Assembly (NCBI GenBank): GCA_903834465.1
Contig: CAILJB010000114.1
Location: 18,040-82,039 of the forward strand
From: an uncultured Pseudomonadota bacterium
GTDB lineage: Bacteria; Pseudomonadota; Gammaproteobacteria; Methylococcales; Methylomonadaceae
Length of the DNA: 64,000 nt
Reading direction: 5' to 3'
A model generated the notes under the pieces. It did no database searches. It worked only from the letters and a program-made list of their open reading frames with translations, and was not told where the DNA came from. The position numbers were made by a program, and so were the translations under genes. Below, piece after piece: positions 9,368 through 20,578 of this stretch (position 1 is the stretch's first letter; every line of letters starts with the position of its first letter).

Positions 9368-10876
9368 TTATGCACAATTTTGCATTTCAATAATGAAATT
9401 TGCCGAACTCGATATTTCTTGCGCGGCATCATTGCGTAAGGCTTCGATACGCTCTAAATAAGCATCATCCACATCGCCGGTTATATATTCGTAACTAAAA
9501 CAAGACGTATCAAAATGGGTAATTTCAGGATTACCTTTCTGCACAGCCGCAATTAAATCGTTCAAATCTTGATAAATTAACCTATCCGCACCAATTGCCT
9601 CGCAAACTTCATCTTCAGTGCGATTGTGGGCAATCAATTCATGTGCGGCTGGCATGTCAATTCCGTAAACGTTCGGATAACGCACTGGTGGCGCAGCAGA
9701 CGCGAAATACACTTTTTTTGCACCGGCTTCGCGTGCCATTTGAATGATTTGCGCCGAAGTTGTGCCACGCACAACCGAATCGTCAACCAATAACACGTTT
9801 TTGCCGTTAAATTCTAAATCGATGGCGTTAAGTTTTTGACGCACCGATTTTTCACGCATTTTCTGACCGGGCATAATAAATGTGCGTCCAATATAACGAT
9901 TTTTAATAAAACCTTCGCTGAATTTTACGCCCAATTTATTTGCCATTTGCAGCGCGGCGGTGCGGCTAGTATCGGGAATTGGAATCACCACATCGATGTC
10001 ATGGTCTGCCCATTCACGTTGCACTTTTGCGGCGAGTTTTTCCCCCATTCGCAACCGTGCTTTATAAACCGAAATATTGTCAATAATTGAATCCGGACGC
10101 GCAAAATATACATATTCAAAAATACACGGACAATGATCGACGTTTTCAGCACATTGTTGCGTGTGTAATTTACCGGATTGTTCAATAAAAATGGCTTCGC
10201 CGGCCTCAATATCTCGAATCACGTCAAACCCCAACACATCTAACGCAACGCTTTCTGAGGCAATCATAAATTCGCTACCTTCGTCAGTTTTACGTTCGCC
10301 AAAAATTGCAGGACGAATGCCGTGCGGGTCACGAAAACCTAAAATGCCAAAGCCGGCAATCATAATCACCACCGCATACGCGCCACGGCAACGACGATGC
10401 ACGCCTTTAACGGCTTTAAAAATATCTGCAACGGTTAATTCAACTTTATGCAAACTTTGCAATTCGTGTGCGAACACATTGAGTAGCACTTCAGAATCAG
10501 AATCGGTATTGATATGGCGTTGATCTTCAACAAATAACGCTTTTTTGAGTTCTTCGGTATTGGTTAAATTACCGTTGTGCGCCAGTGTTAAACCAAATGG
10601 CGAATTAACGTAAAACGGTTGCGCTTCGGCAGAACTGGTGCAACCAGCGGTGGGATAACGTACATGCGCGATGCCCATATTTCCGCGCAAACGCAGCATT
10701 TGATCATTACTGAAAACATCTCGCGCCAGTCCATTATCTTTGCGTAAATGCAGACGACTATTTTCGCAAGTCACAATTCCCGCCGCGTCTTGTCCACGAT
10801 GCTGTAACACGGTAAGCGCGTCATATAAATCTTGATTAACGGCTTGATGGGAAACGATAGCAACAATACCACACAT
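9368..10876 (-). CDS. purF: amidophosphoribosyltransferase
   Basis: A 502-residue enzyme for the first committed step of purine synthesis (PRPP plus glutamine to phosphoribosylamine). The start is set at the ATG of MCGIVAIV, because the catalytic nucleophile must be the cysteine right after Met. The frame stays open 45 codons upstream, but that extension is not homologous and overlaps cvpA. The Ntn glutaminase domain (1-230) is followed by a phosphoribosyltransferase domain with the PRPP loop [19 protein letters not shown] about 8 bases before the ATG can serve as ribosome site. It is last in the conserved accD-folC-dedD-cvpA-purF order. Confidence 0.96.
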   Translation of the reverse strand: MCGIVAIVSHQAVNQDLYDALTVLQHRGQDAAGIVTCENSRLHLRKDNGLARDVFSNDQMLRLRGNMGIAHVRYPTAGCTSSAEAQPFYVNSPFGLTLAHNGNLTNTEELKKALFVEDQRHINTDSDSEVLLNVFAHELQSLHKVELTVADIFKAVKGVHRRCRGAYAVVIMIAGFGILGFRDPHGIRPAIFGERKTDEGSEFMIASESVALDVLGFDVIRDIEAGEAIFIEQSGKLHTQQCAENVDHCPCIFEYVYFARPDSIIDNISVYKARLRMGEKLAAKVQREWADHDIDVVIPIPDTSRTAALQMANKLGVKFSEGFIKNRYIGRTFIMPGQKMREKSVRQKLNAIDLEFNGKNVLLVDDSVVRGTTSAQIIQMAREAGAKKVYFASAAPPVRYPNVYGIDMPAAHELIAHNRTEDEVCEAIGADRLIYQDLNDLIAAVQKGNPEITHFDTSCFSYEYITGDVDDAYLERIEALRNDAAQEISSSANFIIEMQNCA

Positions 10877-10908
10877 TATTTTTTCACCTGAATTTTGAAA
10901 AGGGAGTT

Positions 10909-11430
10909 TTAACGATAAGTTATATAGTTCGCCATTTGCGGCGCAACGTGGTCGCGTAACCAAATGGCAAGGATTTGAAAAGTAGGTAATAAACTGGATT
11001 CGTGCCACCATGAGTTGGTCGGTAGCGAGGTTAATCCAGCAAGTAAAACGACAATCGTAGTAACAAATACGCCTTGTATGAGTCCACAGAATAAACCGCC
11101 TAAACGTTCCATGATGACGGTATGATTGTAATTTTGTTTAAAGCGGGTGGTAAGCCAATGTTGCAACAAACTCCCCGCTAAAATGGTTATGACTAATAAA
11201 CCAACGAATGTCACGGCTAATCGTTTGCTAGGCGCGGAAATGAACGACTCTAAAATTGGCGAAACCAACATTGAAAAATGTAAACTCGCCCAACATCCCA
11301 CTACCCAGCACAATAACGAAATTATTTCGCAACTAAACCCGCGTATCACACCGACAATCAACGTAAAGCTCATAAAACCGACGATACTAAAATCGATCCA
11401 AATGAACGGTTTAATGGCGGCGGGAAACAC
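10909..11430 (-). CDS. cvpA: CvpA family membrane protein
   Basis: A 173-residue inner-membrane protein with four hydrophobic helices. The N-terminus is typical: [10 protein letters not shown], then [14 protein letters not shown]. coli CvpA is needed for colicin V production and for bile and envelope stress tolerance; its biochemical activity is unknown. It lies between dedD (4-base gap) and purF (32-base gap), the standard gammaproteobacterial order. Confidence 0.9.
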   Translation of the reverse strand: MFPAAIKPFIWIDFSIVGFMSFTLIVGVIRGFSCEIISLLCWVVGCWASLHFSMLVSPILESFISAPSKRLAVTFVGLLVITILAGSLLQHWLTTRFKQNYNHTVIMERLGGLFCGLIQGVFVTTIVVLLAGLTSLPTNSWWHESSLLPTFQILAIWLRDHVAPQMANYITYR

Positions 11431-11434
11431 GATT

Positions 11435-12268
11435 TTATTCAGACACTAAAATCGATGGAACATGCTGTTCGTCCATTTTTCGCTTCATCGCGGCGGCGCG
11501 TTTACCATCTAATTCAGGGCCAACACGCAAACGATATGAGGTGCCTTTCTCAGTTTGTACAGGTTCAAGCAACGCTGGTAAACCTTGTGCTTTCAAACCT
11601 TCAAGCAACGTATCGGCTTTTGCTTTATTCGTAAAACTACCCACTTGAATATACCAACGCGATGGCGTTTTAGGGGCAGAGGGTGTAACGACCTTTTTAA
11701 CTTCTGCTACGTCAGCATCAACCGGTGCAATAGATTTAACAGGCGCACCGCCATCAACGTCTAATAATTTCGCTGCACGCATTTGTTTTAAAAGCTCTTC
11801 TTCCGGACGACCTTTCTTCGCAGCACCTTCTTCATCCACTTTTTTCGGCTGTAATTTCGGTTTCATGGGCGGTTCATCGTCCACTTCGTCCGCATTTACA
11901 CCGTAATTAGTTGTTTCAGAATATGCTGGTTTTTCAACACGCGGTTTAGGCGCAGGTTTTGGTTGCAATTTTGGCGTAGGTGTTTCATCCATTTCGTCAG
12001 GACGTAACGCATTTGGCGCAGCGGCAGGTGTTGTCGGTGCAAGAGCCACTTCAGCTTGTGGTTGCGGAATCGCTAACACTTGCTCAGCGTTTGCTGGTGC
12101 TTTGACCGCAGGTTCTTCGATAAATTGATTTTCAGACGGTAATGCTAACGTTGTCACCGCCTGCCCTTCTTCTTGAATGGGGTCATCAAATAACATCGGA
12201 ATGAAAATTGCCGACAATATCGTGACCACTAATGCACCAATCAAACGTTGTTTTAATTCATGATCCAT
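11435..12268 (-). CDS. dedD: SPOR-domain cell division protein, DedD-like
   Basis: A 277-residue protein with a short cytoplasmic start (MDHELKQRLIGA), one membrane helix (about 9-27), a long Pro/Lys/Ala-rich linker, and a C-terminal SPOR domain (about 200-277) that begins with WYIQVGSFTNKAKAD. SPOR domains bind denuded septal peptidoglycan, so it should localise to the division site. The start overlaps folC by 11 bases. Context and architecture both match DedD. Confidence 0.9.
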   Translation of the reverse strand: MDHELKQRLIGALVVTILSAIFIPMLFDDPIQEEGQAVTTLALPSENQFIEEPAVKAPANAEQVLAIPQPQAEVALAPTTPAAAPNALRPDEMDETPTPKLQPKPAPKPRVEKPAYSETTNYGVNADEVDDEPPMKPKLQPKKVDEEGAAKKGRPEEELLKQMRAAKLLDVDGGAPVKSIAPVDADVAEVKKVVTPSAPKTPSRWYIQVGSFTNKAKADTLLEGLKAQGLPALLEPVQTEKGTSYRLRVGPELDGKRAAAMKRKMDEQHVPSILVSE

Positions 12269-13553
12269 TTTTCACTTCACCTATTTTTAAATTTACACAG
12301 CAATCCGATACTAAAAAAAATGACCCAAATACTAAAATTAAATCGCCTATACGAGCGTTATTTTTTGCCGCCGCAAAGGCTTCAACAAAACCAGAATAGC
12401 CAAAATGTACCGCTGAAATTTGAGATTTCTCAAATATTTCACGCATATCTGATTCAGTAATCGCTCGTGCATTTTGCGGAAGTGGAGCAAAAAACCACTC
12501 CGAAACGACAGGTTTCATTAACTCTAAAACACTGACAATGTCCTTGTCTTTCATCATCGAAAAAATGGCGTGAACGCGATGATTCGGGAAATTTTCGTTG
12601 AGATAATCGACCAAGGTTTGCACCGCTTGCGGATTATGTCCTACGTCCAACAATATGGGTATTTCACCCTCAATCAATTGGAAACGTCCCGCCAATCGCA
12701 CATTTTTCAGCCCCATTTTTAACGATGATTCGCTCACAGGTAAACGACTTGCCAAACATTGCGTGGCAAAAATTGCCGCTGCCGCATTGCGATATTGATG
12801 TGCGCCTTTCAGTGCCGGTGCTGGCAAATCTGAAATCGTTTGCGCCAATCCTTGCCACGTCCATGTTTCGCCGTGTTTTTCGTAAAAAAAAGTTTCACCT
12901 AATCGAAGCAAAAGCGTGTTTTGTTCATACGCATGGTTTAACAATGAAGCAGGTGGTTTCAAGTCGCTGACAATTGCCGGTTTATTAGGACGAAAAATGC
13001 CGGCTTTTTCTAAACCAATTTCTTCGCGAGTTTGCCCCAACCATTCCACATGATCGATGGCAATACTGGTAACGATTGCAACATCGGCATCGACAATATT
13101 GACCGCATCTAAACGTCCGCCTAAACCAACTTCTAAAATTTGCACCGCGACATCAGCTTGCGAAAAAATCAGCAATGCCGCAAGTGTGCTAAATTCAAAA
13201 TAACTCAGTGACGTATCACCGCGTGCGGCATCAATTTGAGCAAACGCATCGCAAATGATGTCATCTGAAACCGGTTTGCCATTGATTTTAATGCGCTCGT
13301 TGTAACACAAAATATGCGGCGAGGTATACGCACCCACTTTGTGTCCGGCGGCTAAATAAAATTCCTGCAAATACGCGACCGTTGAACCTTTGCCATTTGT
13401 ACCGGCGACCGTAATCGTGATTGGTGTTGTGTTTTGTGCTGGCAACAGCGTTTCAAAAACACGTTTCACCCGTTCTAAACCTAAATCAATAGCGTGCGGG
13501 TGAAAACCTTCTTGCCATATCAACCAATCTGCGAGTGTATTAAAACGATTCAT
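12258..13553 (-). CDS. folC: dihydrofolate/folylpolyglutamate synthase
   Basis: A 431-residue Mur-ligase-family enzyme that adds glutamates to dihydropteroate and tetrahydrofolate. The P-loop is TVAGTNGKGSTVAYL (about residue 50). The substrate and metal segments VGLGGRLDAVNI and TSIAIDHVEWLG, and the C-terminal DVGHNPQAV, are all present. The ATG at 13553 is preferred over an in-frame TTG at 13565 that touches the accD stop. The gene sits between accD and dedD as usual. Confidence 0.94.
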   Translation of the reverse strand: MNRFNTLADWLIWQEGFHPHAIDLGLERVKRVFETLLPAQNTTPITITVAGTNGKGSTVAYLQEFYLAAGHKVGAYTSPHILCYNERIKINGKPVSDDIICDAFAQIDAARGDTSLSYFEFSTLAALLIFSQADVAVQILEVGLGGRLDAVNIVDADVAIVTSIAIDHVEWLGQTREEIGLEKAGIFRPNKPAIVSDLKPPASLLNHAYEQNTLLLRLGETFFYEKHGETWTWQGLAQTISDLPAPALKGAHQYRNAAAAIFATQCLASRLPVSESSLKMGLKNVRLAGRFQLIEGEIPILLDVGHNPQAVQTLVDYLNENFPNHRVHAIFSMMKDKDIVSVLELMKPVVSEWFFAPLPQNARAITESDMREIFEKSQISAVHFGYSGFVEAFAAAKNNARIGDLILVFGSFFLVSDCCVNLKIGEVKNGS

Positions 13554-13565
13554 TTCAGTACGCAA

Positions 13566-14483
13566 TCAGCCTGCGTCTTCAACTTCATGTGACAATTGTT
13601 CGACAACCGTTTCAGCAACATCATGAACATGACTTGCCGTCAACATCGACAAAATACTAGCAATTTTTTCACGAATATCACGACGATGAATAATCATATC
13701 GATTGCACCGTGTTCTTGCAGAAATTCGCTACGTTGGAAACCTTCGGGCAATTTTTCACGCACTGTTTGTTCAATCACGCGCGGCCCAGCAAAACCGATT
13801 AACGCATTCGGTTCGGCAACGTTAATGTCGCCAAGCATTGCCAAACTCGCGGACACACCGCCCATCGTTGGGTCAGTCATAAACGAAATATACGGAATGC
13901 CGCGCTCTGAAAGTTTCGTTAATGCCGCGCTAGTTTTTGCCATTTGAAATAGCGAAAACAACGATTCTTGCATTCGCGCCCCGCCACTTGCGGTGAACAC
14001 GATAAACGGAATGCCCAGTTCTAAACTTTTGTTCACGCCACGCACGAATTTTTCACCGACCACAGACCCCATCGAGCCACCCATGAAATTAAAATCAAAT
14101 GCAGCGGCAACAATATCTTGCCCATTTACTTGTCCTTTCATGACAATCAGCGCGTCATTTTCTTTGGTTTGTTTTTGCGCTTGAAGAATACGGTCTTTGT
14201 ATTTTTTACTGTCTTTGAATTTCAACGGGTCAACCGGTTTGACGTTTTTGCCAATTTCTTCGCGTCCGTTTTCATCCAAAAATAAATTCAAACGTGTTCG
14301 CCCAGAAATTCGCATGTGGTAATCACATTTTGGACAAACACTGCCGTTTTTTTCTAATTCGCTGTTATACAAAATTGCATTGCAACTTGGACATTTTGCC
14401 CAAAGTCCTTCTGGAACAGTCGTTTTTTTGCCGGACGATTCGGTTCGGATAATCGACGGCCGTAATTTTTCAAACCAACTCAT
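13566..14483 (-). CDS. accD: acetyl-CoA carboxylase carboxyltransferase subunit beta
   Basis: A 305-residue beta subunit of the carboxyltransferase that makes malonyl-CoA for fatty acid synthesis. The N-terminal zinc ribbon is intact (two CxxC pairs: KCPSCNA and VCPKCDY, residues about 29-53). The crotonase-like core follows with [11 protein letters not shown] and [12 protein letters not shown]. It starts 2 bases after trpA and is followed by folC. The partner accA is not in the window. Confidence 0.95.
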   Translation of the reverse strand: MSWFEKLRPSIIRTESSGKKTTVPEGLWAKCPSCNAILYNSELEKNGSVCPKCDYHMRISGRTRLNLFLDENGREEIGKNVKPVDPLKFKDSKKYKDRILQAQKQTKENDALIVMKGQVNGQDIVAAAFDFNFMGGSMGSVVGEKFVRGVNKSLELGIPFIVFTASGGARMQESLFSLFQMAKTSAALTKLSERGIPYISFMTDPTMGGVSASLAMLGDINVAEPNALIGFAGPRVIEQTVREKLPEGFQRSEFLQEHGAIDMIIHRRDIREKIASILSMLTASHVHDVAETVVEQLSHEVEDAG

Positions 14484-14485
14484 GA

Positions 14486-15289
14486 TTAGTTATCCATTGC
14501 CTGACGCATTGAAGTTAATAATTCAATAATTGCTTGTTTTGCTTGCGCGGGACTGTGCAAATTCGCCTCGATTTGGCTAATTAACGCACTACCCACGACA
14601 ACACCATCACCTAAATTACCAATCGTTTTTGCAGTTTCAGCATCTTTAACACCAAAACCAATCGCCACAGGTAATTTTGTATTGGCACGAATTTCCGTTA
14701 ATTTCGCTTCCACATCAGCAACATCTAAATGACCCGCACCAGTCACGCCTTTGAGCGAAACGTAATACAAATAGCCTGAGCCGATGGCATCCATTTTTTG
14801 AACACGTTCAGCTGAACTGTTTGGTGCCAGCAAGAAAATAGGGTCAACATCACGAGCTTTCAATAACGCGGTGCATTCTTCAGCTTCTTCGGGCGGTAAA
14901 TCAACGGTTAAAACACCATCCACACCTGCCGCTTGCACTGCGTCGGCAAATTTCTCATAACCCATGACTTCGACAGGATTTAAATATCCCATGATGACAA
15001 TCGGCGTATGCCCGTTGGTTTTACGGAATTCTGTCGCAATTGCTAGCGTTGTCCGCAAACTTTGATGATGTGCTAACGCGCGTTCACTGGCTCGTTGAAT
15101 TACAGGGCCATCTGCCATCGGGTCAGAAAATGGTACGCCTAATTCAATAATATCTACGCCTGCACCGACCATTGCGTGCATCAGCGGTACGGTAAATTCA
15201 GGATTTGGGTCGCCAGCGGTGACGAATGGAATTAACGCTTTGCGGTTTTTTTGTGCCAATTCGGCAAATAATCCAGCTAATCGGCTCAT
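14486..15289 (-). CDS. trpA: tryptophan synthase alpha subunit
   Basis: A 267-residue TIM barrel that cleaves indole-3-glycerol phosphate and passes indole to TrpB. The catalytic Glu lies in [15 protein letters not shown] and the catalytic Asp in [14 protein letters not shown]. The phosphate-binding GFGVKDAE is near the C-terminus. It overlaps trpB by 4 bases and lies 2 bases from accD. The trpFBA-accD order is common in proteobacteria. Confidence 0.96.
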   Translation of the reverse strand: MSRLAGLFAELAQKNRKALIPFVTAGDPNPEFTVPLMHAMVGAGVDIIELGVPFSDPMADGPVIQRASERALAHHQSLRTTLAIATEFRKTNGHTPIVIMGYLNPVEVMGYEKFADAVQAAGVDGVLTVDLPPEEAEECTALLKARDVDPIFLLAPNSSAERVQKMDAIGSGYLYYVSLKGVTGAGHLDVADVEAKLTEIRANTKLPVAIGFGVKDAETAKTIGNLGDGVVVGSALISQIEANLHSPAQAKQAIIELLTSMRQAMDN

Positions 15290-16488
15290 AGTTCAATTCC
15301 TTCTCGTTTTGCCATAGTTTGCATATCTTTGTCGCCACGTCCCGATAAATTCACAATCAAAATTTCATCTGATTTCATGGTCGGTGCGAGTTTCATCACA
15401 TACGCCATCGCGTGGCTAGACTCTAACGCTGGGATAATACCTTCCATGCGCGTTAATGCGTAAAAACCGCCGAGTGCTTCATCGTCAGTGATATTCACAT
15501 ATTGAGCGCGACCCGAATCTTTCAGCCATGCGTGTTCAGGCCCAACACCTGGATAATCTAAACCAGCCGAAATCGAGTGTGTTTCAATAATTTCGCCGTC
15601 ATCGTCAGACATTAAATAAGTACGATTTCCATGCAACACACCAGGACGACCTGCACAAAGTGGCGCAGAATGACGACCCGTTTCAACACCATCGCCCGCC
15701 GCTTCCACACCAATCAATTTCACACCCGCATCGTCAATAAATGGATAGAAAAGCCCCATTGCATTAGAACCACCGCCTACACACGCGACTAACGCATCTG
15801 GCAATTTTCCTGCTTGCGCTAAACACTGTTGCTTCGCTTCGCGTCCTAAAATCGCTTGGAAATCACGCACCATCGCAGGATACGGATGAGGCCCTGCAAC
15901 TGTACCGATAATGTAAAAAGTATTGTCGATATTCGTCACCCAATCGCGCAACGCTTCATTCAACGCATCTTTCAAAGTTTTTGAACCTGATTCGACTGCA
16001 ATAACCGTCGCACCGAGTAATTTCATGCGATAAACATTGAGTGATTGACGTGCGACATCAACTGCGCCCATATAAATCACGCATTCCAAACCTAAACGCG
16101 CCGCCACAGTTGCTGTTGCAACGCCATGTTGACCTGCGCCCGTTTCAGCAATAATGCGCGTTTTGCCCATGCGTTTGGCTAGCAAGGCTTGTCCGACAGT
16201 ATTGTTAATTTTATGTGAGCCGGTGTGATTTAAATCTTCACGTTTCAAATAAATTTGTGCGCCGCCAAGTTCTTTGCTCCAACGTTCTGCGTGATAAAGC
16301 GGCGACGGACGACCGACGTAATGTTGCATATCCTTATCTAATTCCGCGATAAAATCCGCATCTGTCATGTAATGCCGATAAGCCGCGTTTAATTCCTGAA
16401 TCGCAGGCATTAAGGTTTCAGCGACAAAAATGCCGCCATATACGCCAAAATGTCCCCGTGCATCGGGCATGTTATATTTTTCGGTCAT
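15286..16488 (-). CDS. trpB: tryptophan synthase beta subunit
   Basis: A 400-residue PLP enzyme that condenses indole with serine. The PLP lysine is in [12 protein letters not shown] (about residue 90), the catalytic Glu region is [11 protein letters not shown], and the phosphate-binding loop is GGGSNAMG. It overlaps trpF by 4 bases and trpA by 4 bases, so the three are translationally coupled. Confidence 0.97.
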   Translation of the reverse strand: MTEKYNMPDARGHFGVYGGIFVAETLMPAIQELNAAYRHYMTDADFIAELDKDMQHYVGRPSPLYHAERWSKELGGAQIYLKREDLNHTGSHKINNTVGQALLAKRMGKTRIIAETGAGQHGVATATVAARLGLECVIYMGAVDVARQSLNVYRMKLLGATVIAVESGSKTLKDALNEALRDWVTNIDNTFYIIGTVAGPHPYPAMVRDFQAILGREAKQQCLAQAGKLPDALVACVGGGSNAMGLFYPFIDDAGVKLIGVEAAGDGVETGRHSAPLCAGRPGVLHGNRTYLMSDDDGEIIETHSISAGLDYPGVGPEHAWLKDSGRAQYVNITDDEALGGFYALTRMEGIIPALESSHAMAYVMKLAPTMKSDEILIVNLSGRGDKDMQTMAKREGIEL

Positions 16489-17117
16489 AGTGTTTCTCGA
16501 TCACCTTCTTGAACTTGTTGTGTAAATGCAGTCATTTTAACGATGTCTTTTTTGCCTTTTTCTAATTCTACTCCGCTACTGACATCGACCGCGTAGGGAT
16601 GGGCAATTTGAATCGCTCTTTTTATGTTTTGGACAGTCAAACCGCCTGCCAAAATAATCGGAATGGGACGTTTTGCAGGAATCAACGCCCAATCAAATTG
16701 GGTTCCCGTGCCGCCTTTTGCATCAGGATGATACGCATCTAAAAGTAAGCCTTTCGCGTCATGATATTCGGTATTCAATTTATCGAAATCGAGTCCTTTT
16801 TTCATACTCACTGCTTTAATATAACGTTTCCCATAAATGCGACATTCGGCGGCAGATTCGTCACCATGAAATTGCAAATAATCGAGTGGCACTTGCGCCA
16901 AAACATCACGAATTTCACTTTCAGGCGCGTTCACAAACAAACCAACAACGCTCGTAAAAGGTGGCAGAGCTTTGGTAATTTCAATAGCTTGTTCAATTTT
17001 GACATGACGCGGACTTTTTGCGTAAAAAACTAAACCAATCGCATCAACACCTAAATGCGCGGCATAAACGGCAGAATCCACATCGGTAAAACCGCAAATT
17101 TTAAGGCGTGTTCTCAT
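16485..17117 (-). CDS. trpF: phosphoribosylanthranilate isomerase
   Basis: A 210-residue TIM barrel that converts phosphoribosylanthranilate to CdRP. The catalytic cysteine is in the N-terminal KICGFTDVD, the catalytic aspartate in [15 protein letters not shown], and the C-terminal phosphate site in DVSSGVE. It is the first gene of the trpFBA-accD-folC-dedD-cvpA-purF run. A 70-base gap to the upstream penicillin-binding protein gene may hold a promoter. Confidence 0.95.
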   Translation of the reverse strand: MRTRLKICGFTDVDSAVYAAHLGVDAIGLVFYAKSPRHVKIEQAIEITKALPPFTSVVGLFVNAPESEIRDVLAQVPLDYLQFHGDESAAECRIYGKRYIKAVSMKKGLDFDKLNTEYHDAKGLLLDAYHPDAKGGTGTQFDWALIPAKRPIPIILAGGLTVQNIKRAIQIAHPYAVDVSSGVELEKGKKDIVKMTAFTQQVQEGDRETL

Positions 17118-17187
17118 TAAATTCGTGGGTCAATAAAAAGAAAATCATGCGCGTAGCATAACACAAAAATCAAAGGATGCTTTTCTG

Positions 17188-20100
17188 TCACGGTACAGAA
17201 ACAGGCGTAGTTGTTGGCACCGCAACGACCGATTGAACGGGCGTTGCATTCGCTTTGTTTAACAATGGTGTCAATGTCGGTTCTAAAAATTTCAAAATAT
17301 GAACCGGTAACGAACTGGTAAAATGATAACTTTCTGCATTTTCACCTGCAACGTAAGCGGTAATCACACCAAAGAATTTATCACCTAAAAAGAACGTAAA
17401 CGTTGCCGCACGACTGATAAATTTCGATTCAATCAACTGTCCGCCTGCGCCCCATTTTTCTTTACGATGGTCGCCTGTTCCGGTTTTTCCACCAACGGCT
17501 AACGGTTTGCCACTCGCATCTTTATAAACACCATTCAAACTTCCCGCTGTACCATTTGCCACAACACCTAATAATGCACTTCGCGCCGCATGCGCTACTT
17601 CGGGTAATAACACTTGTTGTCCACTTTCGAGCGTTTTATCCAAAATAGTTTCGTAGGGGGTCGATTGTGCGTAATGTAGATTTGAAAAACGCACCGCCGG
17701 CAATTTCACACCGTTATTACTAATAATGCCCATCAATTCTGCTAATGCCGCAGGTCTGTCACCTGATGCACCAATTGACGTAGCATAAGATGGCGTGAGT
17801 GATGCGAACGGATAACCGACTCGTTCCCATGCGGCGTGGATTTGTTTAAACGCATCATCTTCAAGCAACGTCATAATGCGGCGTTGTTGCGCGAAACGAT
17901 GCGTATGTTTGAATAACCAACGATAAACGTCTTGACGTTGTTCGGCACTGGCGGCAATCACTTCATCGCGTGTGGCGTTTGGATGCGCTGATAAATAACG
18001 CACCATCCACAGTTCCAACGGATGCACTTTAGTAATATAACCTTGATCTTGCAGGTCAAAATTATCAGGCGTGTATTTATAAAATAAATTATCAACATTT
18101 TCGCCAGCCAGCACAGACGCGGGAATATGCTCTTTCAAATAACTTTCTAATGCGGCTCTATCACGTTCGGGATAAATCGCTTCATAAAGCATCGTTAAGC
18201 GTGACGGTTTTGGATACACTTTTTGCGTCAGTGTTTCTAAATTATCGTCGGTACTTTTGCCTTTGTATCGCGCATAAAAACGACGTAAATACACCAAGCC
18301 TTCGCGGTCAGCAAAACGCGCCAAATATTCCTGACGTTTATCATCATCAGGATTTTCTAACCAACGGGCAATGCCTTCAGGTTTGTATAAATGGTGATAC
18401 GTTAAATCACGCATCATGCGAATAAACACTAAATTCACTGAATTTCGTAGCGCGTCACGCACCGATAAAATTCTAAAATCGTCGTCTTCGCTAAAATTAT
18501 TAAAATGGTGCATCCCGCCGCCAGTATAAAAATACTCCCCTGGGCTTGCAGAATACTTGCGTTCTAAGGCTTGATTTAAAATATCGTCCAAACTCATTTT
18601 TGGTTTGGCGCGAAGTTGCTCAACGACCCATGTCGATAAAAAATCACGCGGATGTAATTGGACTTTTGCCAATATTTGCGGTGTTTGTCCTTGATACGTT
18701 TGATAAATTTCAGCAATCAATTCCAAATAATGTACGAGCGTTCGTAATTTCGCTGTTGATCCTAAATCTAAACGAATACCTTCGTTAATATCGAGCGGTT
18801 GGTCATAATTATCGGTTTGAATACGCAATAAATTGCCTTTATCGCTACGTTCAAACAACATCAAACTATAAACAATCGAATTCAGTTGCGTATTCGCATT
18901 TAACATGCGTTCGCCAAATAATCCCGCCGCGCGGGCATTAGCTGGCTCACTGAGTTTACGCAATGCGGCAGTGACTTCTTGTTGAATGCCGTAATCGAGC
19001 GTAGTTTTCACCGTTAAATCTAAACGATCTAAATCGTAATTCGTTTTAATACCTAACATTTGCGCCAAACGAGCGCGTAGAACGTTTTGCGTTTTTTGTT
19101 CGGTCACAAACAAATAATGCGTACTCGTTTTTGGCACAAGATCGACTTTGACCGCTAATGCCGCATCGCGTAGCGCAGGTGAAATGACACCTTGTGTGGC
19201 GAGTAATCGTAAATAACTATCGGTCAATGTTTGCAACGCATCATAACCTGTACCGAGTAAATAGGTCGGACGGCGTTGCGATAATAAAACGCTTAAAACT
19301 TGGCGATAGGCTTTGGCTTGTTCAGGACTTGGCGTTAATGTTTGCAACGCTTCGGTGGCAAGGAGTTTATTTGTTTCTTTAAAATCTGCGCCAAACCACG
19401 ACACTAAGCCATCACCTAATCCGTGAACTTCGCCTGATTTTTCGGATGCAGCGAGCGGCATGGTATTCAAATAAGCCAGCGCAATTTGTCGACGCATTTG
19501 GCGCGTATCAATGCCAAGTAAATAGGCACGAATTGAGGCACTCGCCATTTGCCGTACTTTTTCAACAATCGATTCGGTATAACCATTGGGTGAATGGCGA
19601 TACTTTTCTAATTGCGTTGCTAACGTGCTACCACCTGGAACATTTATATCTGCGCCTAATTTTTTCGCCATCATTTGCAATACGGCAAATCCTAGACGTT
19701 CCCATTCGACCGCCGGATTGACGCTTTTACGGTTTTCGTCGAGCAGTTCTCGATTTTCAATATATAACAACGTATGCAACACAACAGGCGGAATAGCATC
19801 GAAATTCGGATAACCATACGTCGGATAAGCGGCCGCAAATAACGGTTTATTTTCACCGTCGACTAATCGCAAACCCGCTTGATTTTTCTCATGATAGAGT
19901 GGAAATAAGCCATACTCATCCATCAATTGCATCATCATCGGCGACGCAGTGGCTTGTGCAGAAATACCAAACCCCGCTTTTTGCAAACGATCAATTTGGT
20001 CTGAAAGTAATGTGTAACCTAACCGTTGATCGTAAGGACCATGATTAGGATAGCGTATTGCTGTACTAGCTTTATTTTCGAGTTTAAAACTAAGTTGTTT

Positions 20101-20247
20101 GCTGATTTCAGACAAATAATGCGCTTGATAACGCGATGATTGCACTTCATCTTTAACTAATTTGAAGACAACAGAGGCAACCATTACTGAACCAATAACG
20201 GTATAAAGCAACAAAAAGCGAGAAAACAAACTGGATTTTTTTTTCAT
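17188..20247 (-). CDS. divergent bifunctional (class A-like) penicillin-binding protein
   Basis: A 1019-residue protein with one N-terminal membrane helix (about 8-30), a GT51-like transglycosylase region (about 140-330, GGSTLATQLEKYRHSP) and a transpeptidase domain. The transpeptidase triad is intact: STAK (about 497), SVN (about 603) and KTGTGD (about 921). The 318-residue span between SxN and KTG implies a large insertion. The transglycosylase motifs are degenerate: IENREL replaces the EDxxFxxHxG type, and by eye the glutamate of the RKxxE motif is replaced in VRQMASA. It may therefore crosslink but not polymerise glycan. The ATG at 20247 is preferred over a TTG four codons upstream. Confidence 0.82.
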   Translation of the reverse strand: MKKKSSLFSRFLLLYTVIGSVMVASVVFKLVKDEVQSSRYQAHYLSEISKQLSFKLENKASTAIRYPNHGPYDQRLGYTLLSDQIDRLQKAGFGISAQATASPMMMQLMDEYGLFPLYHEKNQAGLRLVDGENKPLFAAAYPTYGYPNFDAIPPVVLHTLLYIENRELLDENRKSVNPAVEWERLGFAVLQMMAKKLGADINVPGGSTLATQLEKYRHSPNGYTESIVEKVRQMASASIRAYLLGIDTRQMRRQIALAYLNTMPLAASEKSGEVHGLGDGLVSWFGADFKETNKLLATEALQTLTPSPEQAKAYRQVLSVLLSQRRPTYLLGTGYDALQTLTDSYLRLLATQGVISPALRDAALAVKVDLVPKTSTHYLFVTEQKTQNVLRARLAQMLGIKTNYDLDRLDLTVKTTLDYGIQQEVTAALRKLSEPANARAAGLFGERMLNANTQLNSIVYSLMLFERSDKGNLLRIQTDNYDQPLDINEGIRLDLGSTAKLRTLVHYLELIAEIYQTYQGQTPQILAKVQLHPRDFLSTWVVEQLRAKPKMSLDDILNQALERKYSASPGEYFYTGGGMHHFNNFSEDDDFRILSVRDALRNSVNLVFIRMMRDLTYHHLYKPEGIARWLENPDDDKRQEYLARFADREGLVYLRRFYARYKGKSTDDNLETLTQKVYPKPSRLTMLYEAIYPERDRAALESYLKEHIPASVLAGENVDNLFYKYTPDNFDLQDQGYITKVHPLELWMVRYLSAHPNATRDEVIAASAEQRQDVYRWLFKHTHRFAQQRRIMTLLEDDAFKQIHAAWERVGYPFASLTPSYATSIGASGDRPAALAELMGIISNNGVKLPAVRFSNLHYAQSTPYETILDKTLESGQQVLLPEVAHAARSALLGVVANGTAGSLNGVYKDASGKPLAVGGKTGTGDHRKEKWGAGGQLIESKFISRAATFTFFLGDKFFGVITAYVAGENAESYHFTSSLPVHILKFLEPTLTPLLNKANATPVQSVVAVPTTTPVSVP

Positions 20248-20578
20248 GCGTGAACGCAATCCTTACGATAGAACACGAGAGTGCGTGTGCCAGCCAAAAA
20301 AGCCTTTCTAAATAATGTGTTACATATAGAAAATAAAAGATTTGTCATCAAAATAATGGCTTTAAAATGAAAGAGTCAGGGCAATTGGATAATGAATATG
20401 ATATGCAAAACTTGTTAGCCGTAATTATAACCATTGAACACGCATAATGGTAATGGAATACATCGTCGTGTCGTAATGACTGTGCGAAAAATCCGTTATA
20501 ATCAAACATGACAGGTAGTTTTAATGATTTGTAGGAGCAAATTTTCGCGCTTCTGCAAAAATGATATGAGAAAAAATA
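20248..20578. other. 331-bp divergent promoter region
   Basis: The region lies between the divergently transcribed penicillin-binding protein and LysR genes. One plus-strand -10 candidate was found (20497-20502). No open frame, repeat or RNA gene was recognised in the remainder; a LysR binding site is expected here but no clear T-N11-A palindrome was pinned down. Confidence 0.4.
20497..20502 (+). promoter_or_regulatory. candidate -10 box for the LysR gene
   Basis: A perfect TATAAT is located 76 bases before the LysR start codon. The -35 region (TAATGA at 17-base spacing) is a poor match, so it may depend on an activator or on autoregulation. Confidence 0.35.

Noticed and set aside
10877..11011. 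45-codon N-terminal extension of purF
   Set aside because: It overlaps cvpA, has no homology, and the catalytic Cys must follow the initiator Met.
17141..17166. Short hairpin ATGC-GCAT between the penicillin-binding protein and trpF
   Set aside because: Only a 4-bp stem; too weak to call a terminator.
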